Assembly (NCBI GenBank): GCA_902513935.1
Contig: CABXOR010000059.1
Location: forward strand, 1 to 8,687
Length of the DNA stretch: 8,687 nucleotides
Direction: 5' to 3'
From: an uncultured SAR324 cluster bacterium
GTDB taxonomy: Bacteria > SAR324 > NAC60-12
The notes below the pieces were generated by a model that was not told the origin of the DNA, did not search any database, and saw nothing but the letters and a program-made list of their open reading frames with translations. A program made the position numbers and the translations under genes. Shown piece after piece: positions 6,010 through 8,687 of this stretch. Positions within the stretch are counted from its first letter, which is position 1, and each line of letters opens with the position of its first letter.

Positions 6010-6080
6010 GACTGTAGGGAGATGTCTTAATGATATTAGTGCGGTCACATATACAAGTTCCCTCGCTTCACTCAAAATGA
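6005..6080 (+). repeat. Possible decayed palindromic dispersed repeat
   Basis: The left part ATTTCGACTGTAGGGAGA (6005-6022) and the right part TTCCCTCGCTTCACTCAAAA (6058-6077) are imperfect inverted copies of each other; ATTTCGACTGTAG against the reversed complement of the right part matches at 10 of 13 positions. Both halves resemble short intergenic repeats that I recall from several bacterial genomes, with cores like TTCGACYGAAGGGAG and CTCGCTTCRCTCRGAATGA. The resemblance is from memory. Other copies in the genome would be needed to call it a repeat family. Confidence 0.4.
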
Positions 6081-6168
6081 TAATGTTTAAGGACTTTATA
6101 GGGCTGCATCAATATTCTTCAGTAAATAAAATTCGTTGAATACAAACTAATAACATTAAAAATAATTT

Positions 6169-8670
6169 ATGATTCAATCTCATGATTCTGAATTTGAAAA
6201 CGGGAATGATAGTCAAGAGGAAGAAATTGAAGTACAGGAAAACATTATAGAAGCACTTCCTGAAGACAAAGCACTTGTCGTTAGCGAAGATGTTTTTCCT
6301 GATTCACTGCTAATAGTACCCCTTTACGATCGTCCTTTATTCCCTAAAATGCTGCTTCCTGTAATAATTTCAGAAGAAAAATTGGGGGAAGTTTTACTGA
6401 AGGAATTAAAGGGCCCCCTCCGCTATGTTGGTTTGGTTTACAGCTATGAACCTGAAGATGATTCTCACACTAATGAACCTGGTATTACAGAAAAATTGTC
6501 GAAGGTAGGAGCCGTAGGAAAGATTGTGCAGGCCTCAAAACATGGTGAAGACCCGATGCACATTATTGTGCAGGTTATGGAGCGCTTTGAGATCATTGAT
6601 ATTACTTCTGAAGATCCTATAATCAGGGCAAAAGTGGAATATATATCGGAAACTGGTGAAGAAAAGTCGGAAGATGAACTAAAAGCCTTTTCAGTTTCCA
6701 TCATTAATCTCATCAAAGAACTGGTACAGCTAAACCCCTTGTTTAAAGAAGAACTCGGGCTTTTGATGGGACGCATAAATCTCAAAGATCCGGCGACACT
6801 TGCTGATTTTGCTGCATCGATGACTACTGCATCCGGTAAAGAATTACAGGAAATTCTTGAAACAAAAAGCATAAAATTACGAATCGAAAAAGCATTGTAC
6901 TTGCTAAGACACGAACTGGAAGTAGCAAAACTACAGGTAAAAATTTCTCAGCGGGTAGAGGACCGAATGTCTCAGCAGCAGCGAGAATTCTTCCTGCGTG
7001 AACAACTCAAGGAAATTAAGAAAGAACTGGGAATCACCAAGGAAGGTTCTGAAAGTGAAACAGATAAATATGAAGCACGTATAAAAAAGCTTAAACTCTC
7101 TGAAGAGGCAGAAGAACGTATAGATGAGGAGCTTGAAAAATTACGATTAATTGAACCTGCTTCACCAGAATATAACGTGACACGAACATATCTGGACTGG
7201 CTGACAATTTTACCATGGGGCATCTACAGTAAAGATTTTTTTAATATTCAACGAGCAGCTCGAATTCTCAATCGTGATCACTATGGCCTTAAAGATGTCA
7301 AAGATAGAATTTTGGAATTGATATCTGTAGGAATCATCAAAGGTGATTTGGCAGGCTCAATTGTTTTGCTGGTGGGGCCCCCTGGTACTGGGAAAACTTC
7401 TGTAGGACAGTCGATTGCCAGGGCCTTGGGACGCAAATATTTTCGTTTTTCTCTGGGTGGAATGCGTGATGAAGCAGAAATAAAAGGTCATCGTCGCACA
7501 TACATAGGTGCTCTTCCAGGCAAATTCATTAATGCAATCAAAACTTGCAAAACTGCCAATCCGGTAATTATGTTGGATGAAATAGACAAAATTGGTGCAA
7601 GTTATCATGGAGACCCTGCTTCTGCTTTGCTGGAAGTTTTAGATCCTGAACAAAACAAAGACTTTTTGGATCACTATCTGGATGTACGTTTTGATCTTTC
7701 AAAAGTACTTTTTATTTGTACTGCAAATCAAACTGACTCAATTCCACCGGCACTCCTTGACAGGATGGAAGTCATCCGGCTATCGGGTTACATCCTTGAA
7801 GAAAAACTGGAAATTACACGAAAACATCTGTTACCTAAACAATTAAAAATACACGGACTCAAAAACACCCAGTTTTCACTACCCAAACCAGTATTGCGAA
7901 AAATCATTGATGGCTATGCTCGTGAAGCTGGAGTGCGGAGTTTAGAAAATAATCTTAAAAAATTACTGAGACAAACTGCAAGAAAATTTGTAGAAGAAGA
8001 GATTGATCAAGTTAAGATTTCCAAAGACGATCTTCCGGATATGTTAGGACGAAAAGCATTTGCAGAAGAATCGCGCTACAAAACACCTAAAATTGGAGTA
8101 ATAACTGGGTTGGCCTATACCAGCGTCGGTGGTGCTACTTTGTTCATTGAGGCCTCCAATGTTGAAGCCAAAAATCCTGGATTTAAACAAACCGGACAAC
8201 TAGGAGACGTGATGGTAGAATCAACGGAAATTGCTTATACTTTCATCCGCTCCCTTGGCATTAATGATGAAAAAATAAAGAATTTCTTTGCACAAAATTT
8301 TATTCACCTACATGTACCAGCCGGTGCCACACCAAAAGACGGACCATCCGCAGGAATTACAATGGCCTGCGCACTTCAATCCCTGGTTGCACAGGAATCA
8401 GTTATTCCTAATCTTGCGATGACAGGAGAGTTGACGCTCACTGGCTTAGTCATGCCAATAGGCGGAGTCAAAGAAAAAACTATTGCAGCAAAGCGGGCAG
8501 GTATAACTCAATTAATTTTTCCTGCTGAAAATAAAAAAGATTTTGATGATTTAGATGAAAGCATCATTGGAAAAATCACTCCATATTTTGTAAAAACTTT
8601 TGCGGAAGTTTTGCCAATTTGCTTTCCAAATCTGAAAGGGACAAAGAAAATTAAAATCTCTAAAACTTAA
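6169..8670 (+). CDS. lon: ATP-dependent protease Lon (LonA type)
   Basis: Lon is a cytosolic hexameric AAA+ serine protease that degrades misfolded and short-lived regulatory proteins. This complete 833-residue protein has an acidic N-terminal extension (about 1-42), the LON N-terminal domain (about 46-250), a coiled-coil helical region with [20 protein letters not shown] at 269-288, the AAA+ module and the protease domain (about 635-815). In the AAA+ module, Walker A is GPPGTGKT (403-410), Walker B is VIMLDEID (466-473), sensor-1 is Asn520 in CTAN, and the arginine-finger candidate is Arg532 in LLDRME. The protease dyad is Ser727 in PKDGPSAG and Lys770 in GGVKEK, so the enzyme should be active. 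E. coli Lon has 784 residues; the extra length is mostly the acidic head. The ATG at 6169 has no Shine-Dalgarno sequence. Later in-frame ATGs are inside the domain, so a shorter form is unlikely. It stands alone after the 403-base gap. Confidence 0.97.
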   Translation: MIQSHDSEFENGNDSQEEEIEVQENIIEALPEDKALVVSEDVFPDSLLIVPLYDRPLFPKMLLPVIISEEKLGEVLLKELKGPLRYVGLVYSYEPEDDSHTNEPGITEKLSKVGAVGKIVQASKHGEDPMHIIVQVMERFEIIDITSEDPIIRAKVEYISETGEEKSEDELKAFSVSIINLIKELVQLNPLFKEELGLLMGRINLKDPATLADFAASMTTASGKELQEILETKSIKLRIEKALYLLRHELEVAKLQVKISQRVEDRMSQQQREFFLREQLKEIKKELGITKEGSESETDKYEARIKKLKLSEEAEERIDEELEKLRLIEPASPEYNVTRTYLDWLTILPWGIYSKDFFNIQRAARILNRDHYGLKDVKDRILELISVGIIKGDLAGSIVLLVGPPGTGKTSVGQSIARALGRKYFRFSLGGMRDEAEIKGHRRTYIGALPGKFINAIKTCKTANPVIMLDEIDKIGASYHGDPASALLEVLDPEQNKDFLDHYLDVRFDLSKVLFICTANQTDSIPPALLDRMEVIRLSGYILEEKLEITRKHLLPKQLKIHGLKNTQFSLPKPVLRKIIDGYAREAGVRSLENNLKKLLRQTARKFVEEEIDQVKISKDDLPDMLGRKAFAEESRYKTPKIGVITGLAYTSVGGATLFIEASNVEAKNPGFKQTGQLGDVMVESTEIAYTFIRSLGINDEKIKNFFAQNFIHLHVPAGATPKDGPSAGITMACALQSLVAQESVIPNLAMTGELTLTGLVMPIGGVKEKTIAAKRAGITQLIFPAENKKDFDDLDESIIGKITPYFVKTFAEVLPICFPNLKGTKKIKISKT

Positions 8671-8687
8671 TTTTTTTTCTAAATGCT

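Larger units (their letters stand above)
5766..6168 (+). other. 403-base gene-free region between fliQ and lon
   Basis: No reading frame here looks coding on either strand. The first part has no terminator hairpin after fliQ, only a pyrimidine-rich tract (5781-5801). A perfect 10-base palindrome AATTCGAATT lies at 5813-5822, and a small hairpin at 5836-5848 (CTAGA, loop CCA, TCTAG). The right half holds a long inverted repeat (5929-6009) and a decayed palindromic repeat (6005-6080), listed separately. Nothing convincing as a lon promoter is seen: GATAAT at 6079-6084 is a fair -10 without a good -35, and TTGAAT (6136-6141) with TAAAAA (6157-6162) would be spaced by only 15 bases. No heat-shock (sigma-32) pattern was found. 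Confidence 0.6.

Noticed and set aside
6465..6872. Minus-strand frame of 135 codons opposite lon
   Set aside because: It overlaps the well-conserved Lon N-terminal domain, has a serine-rich shadow composition and shows no recognisable motif.
8661..8687. Terminator after lon
   Set aside because: Eight T residues follow the stop (8671-8678), but no GC-rich hairpin precedes them and the window ends 17 bases after the gene.

Overview
The window reads as a piece of the chromosome of a Gram-negative, flagellated bacterium with an AT-rich genome. Evidence for this is a lipobox lipoprotein transglycosylase, an MEP-pathway isoprenoid gene, FliL/FliN/FliO/FliP/FliQ, and a LonA protease. As far as I recall, a fliL-fliN-fliO-fliP-fliQ order with no fliM or fliR is also found in some deltaproteobacteria of the Desulfovibrio type. 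A deltaproteobacterium-like or SAR324-like source is therefore my best guess, but nothing here proves it. All convincing genes lie on the + strand.

Layout. (1) Positions 1-1460: the 3' part of ispE (MEP pathway kinase), cut by the window edge, followed by a short MltD-like lytic transglycosylase lipoprotein. The transglycosylase probably starts at a TTG that overlaps the ispE stop codon. (2) Positions 1461-1618: a gap with a weak hairpin. (3) Positions 1619-5765: a flagellar cluster of two tandem, divergent fliL genes, fliN (C-ring), and fliO, fliP and fliQ (export gate). fliM is not between fliL and fliN, and fliR does not follow fliQ. (4) Positions 5766-6168: a 403-base gene-free stretch with a clear long inverted repeat and, next to it, what looks like a decayed palindromic dispersed repeat. 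(5) Positions 6169-8670: a complete lon gene.

How the genes work together. FliO helps assemble the FliP/FliQ (and FliR) export gate in the inner membrane. FliN docks cargo and forms part of the switch ring. The FliL proteins sit at the basal body and act with the stator. The transglycosylase just upstream could help open peptidoglycan, but its tight coupling is to ispE rather than to fliL. Lon is an ATP-dependent quality-control protease and appears to be a separate transcription unit.

Overall this is mostly recognisable core machinery. I see no defence system, mobile element with a transposase, CRISPR array or RNA gene. The points most worth a second look are the enlarged FliO with an AMIN-like periplasmic domain, the FliL pair in place of FliL-FliM, and the intergenic repeats before lon.
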